From a virus, in IMG/VR virus record IMGVR_UViG_3300027675_000004, positions 62,001 through 126,000 of that record: 64,000 nucleotides of DNA, one strand, 5' to 3'. The first letter of the stretch is position 1. The number at the start of each line of letters is the position of its first letter. This document shows positions 48,340 to 57,155 of this stretch, in pieces. Below the pieces are notes generated by a model. It saw only the letters and a list, made by a program, of their open reading frames with translations. It did no database searches and was not told the DNA's origin. The position numbers were made by a program, and so were the translations under genes.

Positions 48340-48873
48340 TTATATTTTATCAATATTAGATTGTTCTGTGGTTAAAGTGTCCCCTAAAGGTTGTTGATTA
48401 ATAGCAACATTTACTGTCTCTTGCGATGATTTACTAAAGGTCTTTATCTCTTTTTTTAAATTACTATAACTATTCAATTTTTCATTCACTTTTAACATAA
48501 TCTTTCTTCCAGCAATCTTATTGTATACTTTAGGACAACGACAATCACTAAAAACAAAAAATAAAAATAACTCTAAATAGGCTGACCTTCTAAAAGTAAA
48601 TACCCTTTGATTATGTGTATAATTAAATGTTTTAACACAAACTCTTAATTTTTTCAATACTTTGAAATAATGATAAAATGTGTTTCGTGACATACTAAGA
48701 TCAGTTTTAACCATGTCTAAAGTAATTTTCTTTTTTAAAATAAGATAATCTAACAATATCATCAGCTGTTTAAAAGCATGCTTTTGTCTGCCCATAGAAT
48801 TTAACATTGCTACAGCTGTTAAAATATCATGATGAATTATATTACAAATATATTGTTTCTTATTTACACTCAT
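48340..48873 (-). CDS. Winged-helix DNA-binding protein beside the origin
   Basis: A 177-residue basic protein. Residues about 50-85 (ITLDMVKTDLSMSRNTFYHY) read as a helix-turn-helix, followed by a wing (NYTHNQRVFTFRRS). The C-terminal tail is Gln/Ser-rich. Located between the DnaA-box origin and the helicase gene, it may be a replication initiator or regulator. Inference from position. Confidence 0.65.
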   Translation of the reverse strand: MSVNKKQYICNIIHHDILTAVAMLNSMGRQKHAFKQLMILLDYLILKKKITLDMVKTDLSMSRNTFYHYFKVLKKLRVCVKTFNYTHNQRVFTFRRSAYLELFLFFVFSDCRCPKVYNKIAGRKIMLKVNEKLNSYSNLKKEIKTFSKSSQETVNVAINQQPLGDTLTTEQSNIDKI

Positions 48874-48878
48874 AGTAT

Positions 48879-51467
48879 TTAGTTACCTTCAGCAAAAATA
48901 TCATCCGTATTCATATATTCTTGGGTATCTTTTATGATTGGTACATTTTCAATAGTTACCACAGTCCCAGCATTAACTAGTTCTTGTGTTGTTAATAAAC
49001 GTTTTAAAAAATTAATACCTGCTGCAGTTAGTTTAAATCCATGTGAAGTAGCTTTCATAAGATTATGCACATGTAAAATCTTAATCGTTCTCCGCATATC
49101 ATCTTTATCATATCCTACTAATTCTTCCAAGATGGTTTTTCTGAAAAAAGGCATTTTTACTAAAGCACTTGCTAATAACTTATACTCTGGTAAGTGCATA
49201 AATTCATTCTTAATCGTTTCAAATTCAGACTCTATAAACTCCCTTTTATTTAATTGACTATAATTATAATAATCTAATGCACGACCATCATACTGTTCTT
49301 GTAAAAAATCACGTACAAAATGTACATGTTCAGATAAAACAATAATATGTTCGCCTTGTTCGTCAGTCGAAAAAAGCCTTGCCGCTATCGCCACACTTAA
49401 ACGTGCTATCTTATTACGCTGATCTGATGGCTCAACAAGAGGTATTAAAGAAGAATATTTCTGAGACATATGCATTGCAGTTTCAAGGATAGCTTGCTCC
49501 GCATCTGGTTTAATAATAATTTGATCAACTTTACGCGTCCATGCCCATAAAATCAGATTTCTGCATAAATAAGATGTGTATATGTGCTCCACTTTATCAC
49601 GTTGTGAAATTAATTGGTGTATCATAGCATCAGATACATCACCAGAACGTACGGCTATTGCTAAATCGAACCTTCTTATATCTTCTGTACGTCTAAAAAC
49701 TTGTTGTATAGCTGTAACTGGGTAAGGGTATTCATTTAACGGCGCCCCTGTTTTTGTATTAGTCATCCAAATTAAACGTGTACGAGCATGTGTACGTGCT
49801 GGTATCGGGCCACCTCTTGCATCAGCTATACCTTCAGAACGCATATCTGTCAATTTAGATAATTCTTCATCATCAATACCACCGGCCTCATCTATAAAAA
49901 CAATACGCTTATCATTTCTTGGTATCACACCGAAAGAAACAGACCAACGATTAGCAGTTTGATGCCAAGTATACGCCAAACCTGTTCTGCGCGCACCCTC
50001 ACCAGAAATACGATATCCAAATCCATAATGCTGGGATATTTTTTGTGCCGCAGCCGTTTTTGCTTGTCCAGAATCACCAATTACAAGTAACTCTGACCAC
50101 CCTTTACGTAAAATATCTCCTTGAAAATAAAAGTTTAAAACTGAGTGATACACAAGATCAAAAGCAATAAACAATGGTGCACGTTGCCAAATATGATGTA
50201 CATTTAACTCAAGATCTTTATGAATCTCTAGAATTTTCTGATCAATGGTTTGATTGTTTTTTGGTTTGAAAATAGACAATTCCTTTACTTTATGTGGATC
50301 CATTTTAAAACTATTCAAAGATGTTTCCGCAGAAGAAAAATCACTAAATAAATGAACCGCATGTTGCGTTTTAGGGTCAGCATATGTATAACATGATATT
50401 TCAACTTCTTGATTTAAAGGCATGTTATGTCCAATATAATATGCTTTACGCGTAACATATTCTTCACTACCTTCCGCAGCCATATTAACCTGCTTATCTA
50501 TTTCTGGAGTAATCTCTAATTCCTCAACATTGCCTGTATCAAGGATCGAAAGCTTTGGTTTATTGCATTTAGTTGTTTCAGTTAAACGTCTTAAAACATT
50601 AATTTGTTGTGTTGTAGAACATTGGATACACTCTAATAATAAAGCATCATGTTCATTTAGTTCAAATTCAAAATTACCACCGTGTTTTGCCATCTTACAT
50701 TCTTTACATTTACTATCTTCCTGCTTTAAATCTGGAACACAGACCATTTTAATACGTCTTGGTACTAAATATGGAGAAGTATCTTTACCTGCCACTAGCA
50801 CTTTGGATTTTATTTTCTTTCTTATATAACATGCATTAGAGGCTTCAGATAAATGTAATATAATCTCTTTCTCTGGTTTTTGATCTTCTTCATTGGCAAT
50901 TTCACAATGTTCAAAATCACATGCAATTTCTCCAAGAGAACGCATAACACTGCAAACAAAATGATAATCACTTCCAAAAACAGACTTTATACATGAAATT
51001 GTAGATGCTTTCAATTTAGATGCATCTTTTGTAGAAGTGAATTCTTTTGGTGTGCGTAACGCCCAAGGAAGTAAAACATCAATTGTCTCTTTTTCATTAA
51101 ACCCTTGATCCTTGAAATATGTAGCTAAATTCATAGTAGCTAAATTACGGGTTCCATTTTTACGTATATGCTTTTCAAGTAAATCTTTAACACAAGTAGC
51201 AGTTTCACCTGTTTTACGTATCAAAACTTGAGGCTTAAGTTTCTCAATCATTTCTTGCTGCTTATAGAGGTCAACAAAATGCTTATAAAATATGGCCGCA
51301 TCATCTACAGGTAAGATATTACCAAATTCTTCCTCAGGCCATAAGCTACCTCTTGGCTGTTTAGCAAGATCACGTATTTCTTCAATAGTCTTATTTAATT
51401 CATTATGTTGCAATTCTATCTTAAAAAGCTTAGATTTTTGATGTAAAGAGTCTGGTAGCCGCATCAT
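48879..51467 (-). CDS. MCM-like replicative helicase half (C-terminal part of primase-helicase)
   Basis: The open frame of 862 residues. Residues about 455-640 are an MCM-type AAA+ core: Walker A VIGDSGQAKTAA, a GEGARRTGLAYT insert, Walker B RIVFIDEAGGI, TRLIWMTN (sensor 1) and RRTEDIRRFD (arginine finger region). The first residues MMRLPDSLHQKSKLFKI are the end of a primase domain, and upstream the same frame continues into SYFKSIALYLEQLLELKTLD. It is therefore the second part of a primase-helicase split from 51536-53281. Confidence 0.85.
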   Translation of the reverse strand: MMRLPDSLHQKSKLFKIELQHNELNKTIEEIRDLAKQPRGSLWPEEEFGNILPVDDAAIFYKHFVDLYKQQEMIEKLKPQVLIRKTGETATCVKDLLEKHIRKNGTRNLATMNLATYFKDQGFNEKETIDVLLPWALRTPKEFTSTKDASKLKASTISCIKSVFGSDYHFVCSVMRSLGEIACDFEHCEIANEEDQKPEKEIILHLSEASNACYIRKKIKSKVLVAGKDTSPYLVPRRIKMVCVPDLKQEDSKCKECKMAKHGGNFEFELNEHDALLLECIQCSTTQQINVLRRLTETTKCNKPKLSILDTGNVEELEITPEIDKQVNMAAEGSEEYVTRKAYYIGHNMPLNQEVEISCYTYADPKTQHAVHLFSDFSSAETSLNSFKMDPHKVKELSIFKPKNNQTIDQKILEIHKDLELNVHHIWQRAPLFIAFDLVYHSVLNFYFQGDILRKGWSELLVIGDSGQAKTAAAQKISQHYGFGYRISGEGARRTGLAYTWHQTANRWSVSFGVIPRNDKRIVFIDEAGGIDDEELSKLTDMRSEGIADARGGPIPARTHARTRLIWMTNTKTGAPLNEYPYPVTAIQQVFRRTEDIRRFDLAIAVRSGDVSDAMIHQLISQRDKVEHIYTSYLCRNLILWAWTRKVDQIIIKPDAEQAILETAMHMSQKYSSLIPLVEPSDQRNKIARLSVAIAARLFSTDEQGEHIIVLSEHVHFVRDFLQEQYDGRALDYYNYSQLNKREFIESEFETIKNEFMHLPEYKLLASALVKMPFFRKTILEELVGYDKDDMRRTIKILHVHNLMKATSHGFKLTAAGINFLKRLLTTQELVNAGTVVTIENVPIIKDTQEYMNTDDIFAEGN

Positions 51468-51535
51468 ACGACGTTTTGAATAAATAGAAGCTGTATCTAG
51501 CGTCTTAAGTTCTAAAAGCTGCTCTAAATACAGTG

Positions 51536-53281
51536 CTATAGACTTGAAATATGATGTAATTTTGCGTCTGGATGCACATTTAAGACATTTGGATGCACAA
51601 AGACATGGAATCCTTTGGACCCAGAATTGTGTAATAAAATTGGGTATGAACCACCAAAAAAATTCTCATTTTGATCAACCGATAAATCATATACCATTTC
51701 TTTCTTTTTTGTTTTAATTATTTTTGTAATTGGTAATACAGAAAGATTATTTTGAAAGAATTGTTTATAGGACGTAATAATAGATTTACTTAATATATCA
51801 AATTCTTTTGTTTTATAACGATCTAAAAGTCGAATAATTTTATATATTTGTTGCTTATTTAATCTATTTTTTTGAAGAAAAAATGTGCGAAATACACGTT
51901 TATTTTTTTGTTGAAATATTGGACAACATTGTCTATAAACATTGCCTAGTGGTTTAACTGGTAATAATAAATCTCTTGGTGCTGGTGCAAATTTTGTAAA
52001 TTTTTGTTTTTTAAAACTAATACGATAAGAAAGATGAGAATGTCTATTGTGTGTCATGTCATAATTACCAACACGGATTGTCGAAGAAAAACCCAATGAT
52101 TTCCCTAACCAAACTAATTGTTCTGCTAATATTTTTGATATCGTAGTACCATATCTATTTCTATAATTATCATAATGTCCATCTCCATCTAAATATCCTT
52201 CTAAAAGCGCCATTTGAATATTTTTTCTATAACTTAAAAATTCATCAGGAAAATGTTTATTAATTGCACCTTTTCCACATAGTTGCTCCATTAAAATAGC
52301 TAATTCACGCGAATGAAATAATATCTGTGTACAATTATTAGAGGTATGGGAATGTGCTTGTAAATTAAAATATTGTTTTGCTGTTTTTATAATAAATTCG
52401 ATATATTCTTTTTCTTTACAATGAAATGAAAATCCTATTCCAATACGAGACAATCCAACATTACCACAAAATCGACAATATTTCTGTTGATCAGTAGAGA
52501 TATGACCTTCACTAACAAAAAATCCTATAAATTTAGCAATATCATTATTAATTTTTATTGATTTATTCTTATAAGATATAGTATAATTAGGGCGTTTTGC
52601 ATTATTATTGCCAAAATCATAATCTAATGAATTAAATGTTACTAAATAATCATTACGTTGTAATTCGTTACCCTTTTTAACTATTAATTCTAAATTCTCA
52701 TTAACAACATATACAGAATGATCATTAGTAATAATAAGTGGTAAATTTGAACATTCGTGATAAACATTAATAACATGTTCTTTGTGTGATAATGTATCAT
52801 ATATATTACAAAATTTAGATTTTTTTGTAGTAGGATCTAAAGAATAAACTTTTAGATTTTTTGTTCTTTTAAATTCTTCAACAACTTGTTGTATGCTAAT
52901 TAATCTGACCTTACCATTATTTTGCTTAATTAATACAGGTGTGTCACCAATAATGGAATAATAACTACGTACATACTCGTGGTTGATACCATGGCCTTTC
53001 ACAAAAAAATCAACCAGTTTACGCGCATCTTCTTTTGCTATTTCAATAGGATATTGTTCGGAAGCATCTAAATCAAAGTATAAAGGCCCCCAAAGTAACT
53101 CCTCTTCTACTCTTTGTGGTGAACAGAATTGTTGTGCTGTAACAAAAACGTTGAAATTTTCTGCTTTTTTCTTTAAATTAGGTATTTCAGAGATTTTAAT
53201 TCTTTTCCAGGGAGTAGCATGACCGGAAGATTTTTCATAATAACCATCAACATAAATAAATTGATTTTCATAAGAATCCAT
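51536..53281 (-). CDS. Archaeo-eukaryotic primase N-terminal part, intein-interrupted
   Basis: A 581-residue frame. The catalytic motif LYFDLDAS (D70, D72) and the second AEP motif SGSKGFHVFVH are separated by an intein from S109 to N552. The frame ends abruptly at HHISSL, while the -1 frame continues with primase sequence into the helicase gene. Spliced product would be a primase domain joined to MCM helicase, as in other phage AEP-helicase fusions, if the frameshift is bypassed or is a sequence error. Confidence 0.85.
   Translation of the reverse strand: MDSYENQFIYVDGYYEKSSGHATPWKRIKISEIPNLKKKAENFNVFVTAQQFCSPQRVEEELLWGPLYFDLDASEQYPIEIAKEDARKLVDFFVKGHGINHEYVRSYYSIIGDTPVLIKQNNGKVRLISIQQVVEEFKRTKNLKVYSLDPTTKKSKFCNIYDTLSHKEHVINVYHECSNLPLIITNDHSVYVVNENLELIVKKGNELQRNDYLVTFNSLDYDFGNNNAKRPNYTISYKNKSIKINNDIAKFIGFFVSEGHISTDQQKYCRFCGNVGLSRIGIGFSFHCKEKEYIEFIIKTAKQYFNLQAHSHTSNNCTQILFHSRELAILMEQLCGKGAINKHFPDEFLSYRKNIQMALLEGYLDGDGHYDNYRNRYGTTISKILAEQLVWLGKSLGFSSTIRVGNYDMTHNRHSHLSYRISFKKQKFTKFAPAPRDLLLPVKPLGNVYRQCCPIFQQKNKRVFRTFFLQKNRLNKQQIYKIIRLLDRYKTKEFDILSKSIITSYKQFFQNNLSVLPITKIIKTKKKEMVYDLSVDQNENFFGGSYPILLHNSGSKGFHVFVHPNVLNVHPDAKLHHISSL
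51626..52957 (-). other. Intein with LAGLIDADG homing endonuclease
   Basis: About 444 residues inserted between Y108 and S of the conserved motif SGSKGFH. Splicing signals: N-terminal S with GDTPVLI, block B TNDHSVYV, C-terminal block F YDLSVDQNENFFGG and ending LLHN before extein S. An endonuclease domain with IGFFVSEGH and LEGYLDGDGHYDN is present. Inteins target such active-site motifs. Ser as the first residue and the complete blocks suggest splicing competence. Confidence 0.9.
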
Positions 53282-53296
53282 AATAACCTTCCTAAT

Positions 53297-53455
53297 CTAT
53301 TTAAATAGATTTTTTTCAAACGGAGAGTATTCTTGTATATCAGTAACAGAAAACAAGCTGCATACTTGTATTACTGTTTCAAGGAATGTTCTGTCAGGAC
53401 ATTTTAATTTGAAAAGCTTAATCTGTTGTATAACATTTTTATATAATATAGCCAT
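53297..53455 (-). CDS. 52-residue hypothetical protein
   Basis: An uninterrupted frame: MAILYKNVIQQIKLFKLKCP ... ending FEKNLFK before TAG. It starts 2 nt after the stop of the DUF5659-like gene. Basic N-terminus and helical, no motif recognised. Confidence 0.55.
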   Translation of the reverse strand: MAILYKNVIQQIKLFKLKCPDRTFLETVIQVCSLFSVTDIQEYSPFEKNLFK

Positions 53456-53457
53456 TT

Positions 53458-53712
53458 TTATCTATTCATTTTATAATTTCTAAGACAACTGCGTAAATCC
53501 GCTACTTCTCTGACAAATTCATTAATAGAACATTGTTCATCTCCATTATAATAATTAAAGATAAACTGTTCTATAAGACTATCTTGATCTGTTAAAAAAA
53601 CAAAAAGAGCCCGATCTTTTTCCATAGGATCAGGCTCTAAAGCTTTTAGTTTAAAGTTATATTTAGCTTTTAAAAAAGCAGCTAGGTTTATATCTGTTGT
53701 TTTGTATTCCAT
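53458..53712 (-). CDS. DUF5659-like small protein (copy 2)
   Basis: An 84-residue paralogue of the protein at 189-464 (NLAAFLKAKYNFKLKAL, ALFVFLTD, then NEFVREVADLRSC). Its promoter lies at 53773-53800 and a TAAGCATATAA direct repeat (53722-53746) sits in the leader, a possible operator. Function unknown. The two copies are on opposite strands in different operons. Confidence 0.75.
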   Translation of the reverse strand: MEYKTTDINLAAFLKAKYNFKLKALEPDPMEKDRALFVFLTDQDSLIEQFIFNYYNGDEQCSINEFVREVADLRSCLRNYKMNR

Positions 53713-53772
53713 TATATATATATTATATGCTTAGTTATATGCTTAATTTGACACAATACCACATTATACTAT

Positions 53773-53800
53773 ATTATACTACAAAAACCTACAAAGTCAA
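53773..53800 (-). promoter_or_regulatory. Promoter of the DUF5659-like/primase operon
   Basis: TTGACT (53795-53800), 16-bp spacer, TATAAT (-10 at 53773-53778). Leader of ~55 nt. A second TATAAT-like box is at 53763-53768. This is the only one of the seven promoters without TG before the -10. Confidence 0.75.
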
Positions 53801-53808
53801 GTTTTATC

Positions 53809-53941
53809 TTTTAATAGAACTGGCAGGATTCCCCACTCTGCTCCGCTCCAGAGAAATGTCTAATATATTTATAGTAATTATTAGATCATTGCACTCCTTG
53901 AACACCCTTACCTAGTCACTATAACTACAATTCTATTAAAA
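53809..53941. ncRNA. Structured 130-nt intergenic element
   Basis: Perfect 11-bp arms TTTTAATAGAA (53809-53819) and TTCTATTAAAA (53931-53941) enclose a CTCTG/CAGAG hairpin and TCTAATA/TATTAGA. On the - strand it begins right after the stop of the 53942-54250 gene. It may be a 3'-end RNA or a terminator-like structure. Orientation is uncertain. Confidence 0.4.
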
Positions 53942-54250
53942 TTATTTTAATTGGTTTGGTAATGTTTTTAATGATGCAATTTCTTTTGTTAAATCAGAAA
54001 TTTGAGTTTTTAAGGTTTCAAACTCAGCTTGTTCAGAGACACTGGGAATAGCTTTTACTACTGATAGCATTTTTAATTGTAAGGCATTAACCCCCCCTAT
54101 CACTTCATCAAGCTTTAATACAATATCTTTGATAGTAATTTCAATATATTCACTATCATCAACATTAAAGTGATGACTTAAATATATTAAGTTCCCCGTG
54201 TTTAAATTAATACGATAATATGCTGGATTTTTTGTTAATAATTTCTCCAT
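53942..54250 (-). CDS. Coiled-coil hypothetical protein
   Basis: A 102-residue protein. The C-terminal half (EQAEFETLKTQISDLTKEIA) forms heptads. It starts 3 nt after the ssDNA-binding-like gene. Function unknown. Confidence 0.6.
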   Translation of the reverse strand: MEKLLTKNPAYYRINLNTGNLIYLSHHFNVDDSEYIEITIKDIVLKLDEVIGGVNALQLKMLSVVKAIPSVSEQAEFETLKTQISDLTKEIASLKTLPNQLK

Positions 54251-54253
54251 TAT

Positions 54254-55048
54254 TTACGCTCCTTCTAAATCATTTATATTCAAATCATCTGTTGGCATAT
54301 CATCTGCGGTAAGATCAATCTTTTTACCTATCGTATTACGATATACTAATTCTGCCCACATACGTTCATCAGCTGTGGTATCACGTAATTGTTGTACCTC
54401 TAAGATATATGCAGGCCCTCTCTTAAAAGGTTTTAATTTTGGTGTAACGCGCCATACTTTATTCCAGAAAGGTTGACGTGGTAAAGTACATTCAACAGAT
54501 ACGTTGATTTTTAATGCAGACTGTGCCGATGTTTTCATAAAACTTAATATATTAGGTAAAAACATTATACCTATTTCTTTAGGTTGTATAACTAAATAAT
54601 TAAAGATCATATTACATACCGGTGGTTTACCTTCTTTCCATTGTGCATTACTACATTCTGCACACTTGCTACCATCTGATCCAATTTTTGTATCATTAGA
54701 ACGACATAAAGGCGCGCCCATACGATTATCAACATCAAACATAGTACGCGACTTATGCATTGTCAAGGGAATAAAATCAAATGTAGTAAAAATTTCACCC
54801 GTAATGCTGTTTTTTAATAAACCAGACTCTTGTTCTTTAGCCTTTACCTCAATTGATTGATCTTGTAGTAATCTAATACGGGGCATAATAACATCTTCAG
54901 AACTAACTTCTTCAGTACCAGGTGCTGGTTTTAAAAGTTCAGCTAAAGCTTTTTCATCTTTTGGTAGAGATATTGGGGGTAAAGCTTGTCCTGTCTGTGA
55001 TACAGATAGTGCTTCATCTTGTTTCTTTTCTTTTTTAGCTTCTGTCAT
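54254..55048 (-). CDS. Probable phage ssDNA-binding/recombination protein
   Basis: A 264-residue protein. The N-terminal 60 residues are charged and disordered. A Cys pattern (LCRSNDT, KCAECSNAQW, PVCN) forms a zinc site within a beta-rich OB-like body. The C-terminal end is acidic (DDMPTDDLNINDLEGA), a tail type that in SSB proteins recruits partners. The layout matches a common phage protein beside replication genes. The assignment is by pattern, not by a clear family match. Confidence 0.6.
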   Translation of the reverse strand: MTEAKKEKKQDEALSVSQTGQALPPISLPKDEKALAELLKPAPGTEEVSSEDVIMPRIRLLQDQSIEVKAKEQESGLLKNSITGEIFTTFDFIPLTMHKSRTMFDVDNRMGAPLCRSNDTKIGSDGSKCAECSNAQWKEGKPPVCNMIFNYLVIQPKEIGIMFLPNILSFMKTSAQSALKINVSVECTLPRQPFWNKVWRVTPKLKPFKRGPAYILEVQQLRDTTADERMWAELVYRNTIGKKIDLTADDMPTDDLNINDLEGA

Positions 55049-55073
55049 TTGTTCCTCCCTTACGTTGTTTAAA

Positions 55074-55256
55074 TTATAACTTGTTGTAATTATTAATATA
55101 GCAAGTTATCGCTTCTCTAACTAACAAGGCTAGACTAGGCCGTTTATGCGTTTTTTTAAATGTTGTTATTTGGATATCTAATAAGGATTGATATTGTTCG
55201 ATAGGCATTTGGATAGGTATTTGAATTATTTTTGGTGTGATTTTGGTAGTTTTCAT
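55074..55256 (-). CDS. Ribbon-helix-helix (CopG/Arc-type) repressor
   Basis: A 60-residue protein: strand IIQIPIQMPIEQYQSLLDIQ, then a basic turn and helix KRPSLALLVREAITCYI, the RHH layout. It follows the promoter at 55297-55324 and the palindrome AATCATATT-TT-AATATGATT, so autoregulation is likely. Similar half-sites upstream of the 189-464 gene suggest a regulon. Confidence 0.75.
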   Translation of the reverse strand: MKTTKITPKIIQIPIQMPIEQYQSLLDIQITTFKKTHKRPSLALLVREAITCYINNYNKL

Positions 55257-55274
55257 TTATATCCTTTATAGAAT

Positions 55275-55294
55275 AATCATATTTTAATATGATT
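55275..55294. promoter_or_regulatory. Operator-like palindrome at the RHH gene
   Basis: AATCATATTTTAATATGATT has perfect 9-bp arms and lies just downstream of the -10 box and upstream of the RHH start. This is a typical repressor position. The arm ATATGATT occurs twice upstream of the gene at 189. Confidence 0.8.
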
Positions 55295-55296
55295 AT

Positions 55297-55324
55297 ATTA
55301 TAACATAATTATTTATTTTGTCAA
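55297..55324 (-). promoter_or_regulatory. Promoter of the RHH repressor operon
   Basis: TTGACA (55319-55324), 16-bp spacer, TGT-TATAAT (-10 at 55297-55302). Perfect consensus, overlapped downstream by the repressor palindrome. Confidence 0.9.
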
Positions 55325-55618
55325 GGGCTTATTTAAAAACTCATTATCTACTAGTTGTGTTTTTATAAAAGCAGCGTCTCTTTTTTCTTTTAAGCTTTTT
55401 TTAGATAAAACTTTTTCATAATGACAACATAAACAATTTGATTTTCCACAATCATAGGGATGTTTGTCTCTTAACCGTCCTGGTTCTTTTTTCATCCTTT
55501 CATAATATGTTTCTCCATTAGAATCTTTAAGACTAGGTTTCTCAAGAGTTTTTAATAGTTTTAAACGTTTATGGATCACTTTTTTGTTAAGATATCTTCT
55601 AATTGCTCGGTTCTGCAT
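55313..55618 (-). CDS. Conserved small phage protein, HPYDCG type
   Basis: A 101-residue very basic protein (RAIRRYLNKKVIHKRLKLL). HPYDCGKSNCLCCH is a Cys/His zinc-like motif seen in uncharacterised phage proteins near DNA metabolism genes. Its 3' end overlaps the RHH promoter, so it lies upstream of it. Confidence 0.65.
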   Translation of the reverse strand: MQNRAIRRYLNKKVIHKRLKLLKTLEKPSLKDSNGETYYERMKKEPGRLRDKHPYDCGKSNCLCCHYEKVLSKKSLKEKRDAAFIKTQLVDNEFLNKPLTK

Positions 55619-55635
55619 CTTAGTTTATTTTATAG

Positions 55636-55726
55636 ACTAGCGGGATATAATCTTCTTTCACAATTAGATTGTCGAGGCAATGATATATATCCAGATATTG
55701 CCCATCTACATTTAAATGTCGCTAGT
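55636..55726 (-). ncRNA. Cloverleaf-like 91-nt RNA outside the tRNA array
   Basis: The ends ACTAGCG/CGCTAGT pair perfectly over 7 bp, the length of a tRNA acceptor. Inside are three hairpins: ACATT-TA-AATGT, GGCAAT/ATTGCC with an AU-rich apical part, and ACAAT-CTA-ATTGT. No T-loop or anticodon is recognisable, so it is not a tRNA. It sits between the Band-7 gene stop and a small basic protein gene. Candidate tRNA mimic or Y-like RNA. Confidence 0.45.
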
Positions 55727-55748
55727 TTAAGCACTATTTAATCCTTAT

Positions 55749-56888
55749 TTACTTATCATCAGCAGATATTGCTAATGTTGATCTTCCAATATTTAAAATT
55801 GTTTTTTCAGGAACTATTTGCACACCATGAAATAAACCTTTTAATTTTTCTGCTTGCGCAACAGCAATTTCAACTTGTGCCCTACGATTACCAGCTTCCC
55901 CGCCATAAAGCGCTTCTCGTTTTAACATCTGTACCTCAGCTTCAGCTTTACCCACGGCTAAAACACCAGATGCCATAGCTAAATTAGCGTCTCTATTACC
56001 TTCAGCTTCGAGTAAACGTTTTGCTTTTTCAGCTTCAGCGGCTAATACAGCACGTTCTTTATCAGCTTCAGCTTGTTTTACCATCTTGATTTTTGCCGCT
56101 TCAGCTTCTTGTTTTATTTTTTCTACATTCGCTTGCGATTCTGCGTAAATCCTTTTTGCTTCTTCTTCTTTTGCTTTTGTTTGTTCTTTAAGTTTCAACG
56201 TTTCTTGTATAGCCAACATTTTAGCAGCGATTTCACTTTCATATGCTGGGTCAAGATGGACACTATACACTATTGTATTTTCAATAAATATGCCTCGTTC
56301 TTTAAAAACATCAGAATTTTTTAATTCTTCTTCTAATGATTTTACAAAATCGACAAAACCTTGTCCAGAATAAATTTCAAGGGCATGTCTTGGACGGGCT
56401 ACATGATTAACTACTTCAACAATAGTTCGTTTTAAAATCATACTTTCATAAGTTTCTCTTAAGCCTTCTTTATGTAAAGTAATTAACTTTACTGGAGCAA
56501 AAATAGGGGCATTATTTTTATCTGTGTCCCACCCTATACGGTAATTAACAGATAAAGCAACCCACGCTTTTTGCCCACCATTTTCTCCACAATTTACTTC
56601 GATACGCTCATATTCGGCATCTTTATTAGTTTTTAACGTATCAAAAGTAATTTTTTGTGTACCGATATTATAAATATACATATCAGAAATCCAACCGCAA
56701 TACCAATGTGTTCCAGATAATTTTACGTTTTCCAAGACACCTTGAGTTAAATGCTGTTCGACCATAGCTTCATTACCTTCTACCTTTTTCCAACTTATTG
56801 TATGAAACCCTAATACAACACCAATAATTGCTACAATACAAATGAATGCGATTTTTATCGGTATCCCAAACTCTTCATTTTTTATCAT
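55749..56888 (-). CDS. SPFH/Band-7 (prohibitin-stomatin) membrane protein
   Basis: A 379-residue protein. A transmembrane segment (residues ~10-30, IAFICIVAIIGVVLGF) is followed by the Band-7 domain (GNEAMVEQHLTQGVLENVKL, ALSVNYRI, RTIVEVVNHVARPRHALEIY) and a long Ala/Glu-rich coiled coil (~230-340). SPFH proteins form membrane cages around proteases or RNA/DNA machinery. In bacteria Band-7 proteins also co-occur with RNA-repair components. Overlaps the following membrane gene by 4 nt. Confidence 0.88.
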   Translation of the reverse strand: MIKNEEFGIPIKIAFICIVAIIGVVLGFHTISWKKVEGNEAMVEQHLTQGVLENVKLSGTHWYCGWISDMYIYNIGTQKITFDTLKTNKDAEYERIEVNCGENGGQKAWVALSVNYRIGWDTDKNNAPIFAPVKLITLHKEGLRETYESMILKRTIVEVVNHVARPRHALEIYSGQGFVDFVKSLEEELKNSDVFKERGIFIENTIVYSVHLDPAYESEIAAKMLAIQETLKLKEQTKAKEEEAKRIYAESQANVEKIKQEAEAAKIKMVKQAEADKERAVLAAEAEKAKRLLEAEGNRDANLAMASGVLAVGKAEAEVQMLKREALYGGEAGNRRAQVEIAVAQAEKLKGLFHGVQIVPEKTILNIGRSTLAISADDK

Positions 56889-57121
56889 TGCTCATCTCCA
56901 TTTTTAATTGTATCTTTTATTTTTTGTTTTGCTTTTTTTAATTCATTTGAATCTATATCTGGTATTTTTTTAGCAAGGTCTAAAGTTGTTTTAATATCTT
57001 CGATTGCATTATTAAGAGGTTCTTTTTTTAATAACCTTTTTATAATTTTATTATATATAATATAAATTGATATTATAATTAATAATATTAAAAAAAGAGT
57101 TCGTAATAACATAAAAACCAT
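56885..57121 (-). CDS. Small single-TM membrane protein
   Basis: A 78-residue protein with a hydrophobic N-terminus (LLRTLFLILLIIISIYIIY) and a charged helical tail (LKKAKQKIKDTIKNGDEQ). Its stop overlaps the Band-7 start (ATGA), so the two are probably partners in one membrane complex. Confidence 0.65.
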   Translation of the reverse strand: MVFMLLRTLFLILLIIISIYIIYNKIIKRLLKKEPLNNAIEDIKTTLDLAKKIPDIDSNELKKAKQKIKDTIKNGDEQ

Positions 57122-57155
57122 TGTTTACCTCCTTCCTTCAATATTTAATTAATAT

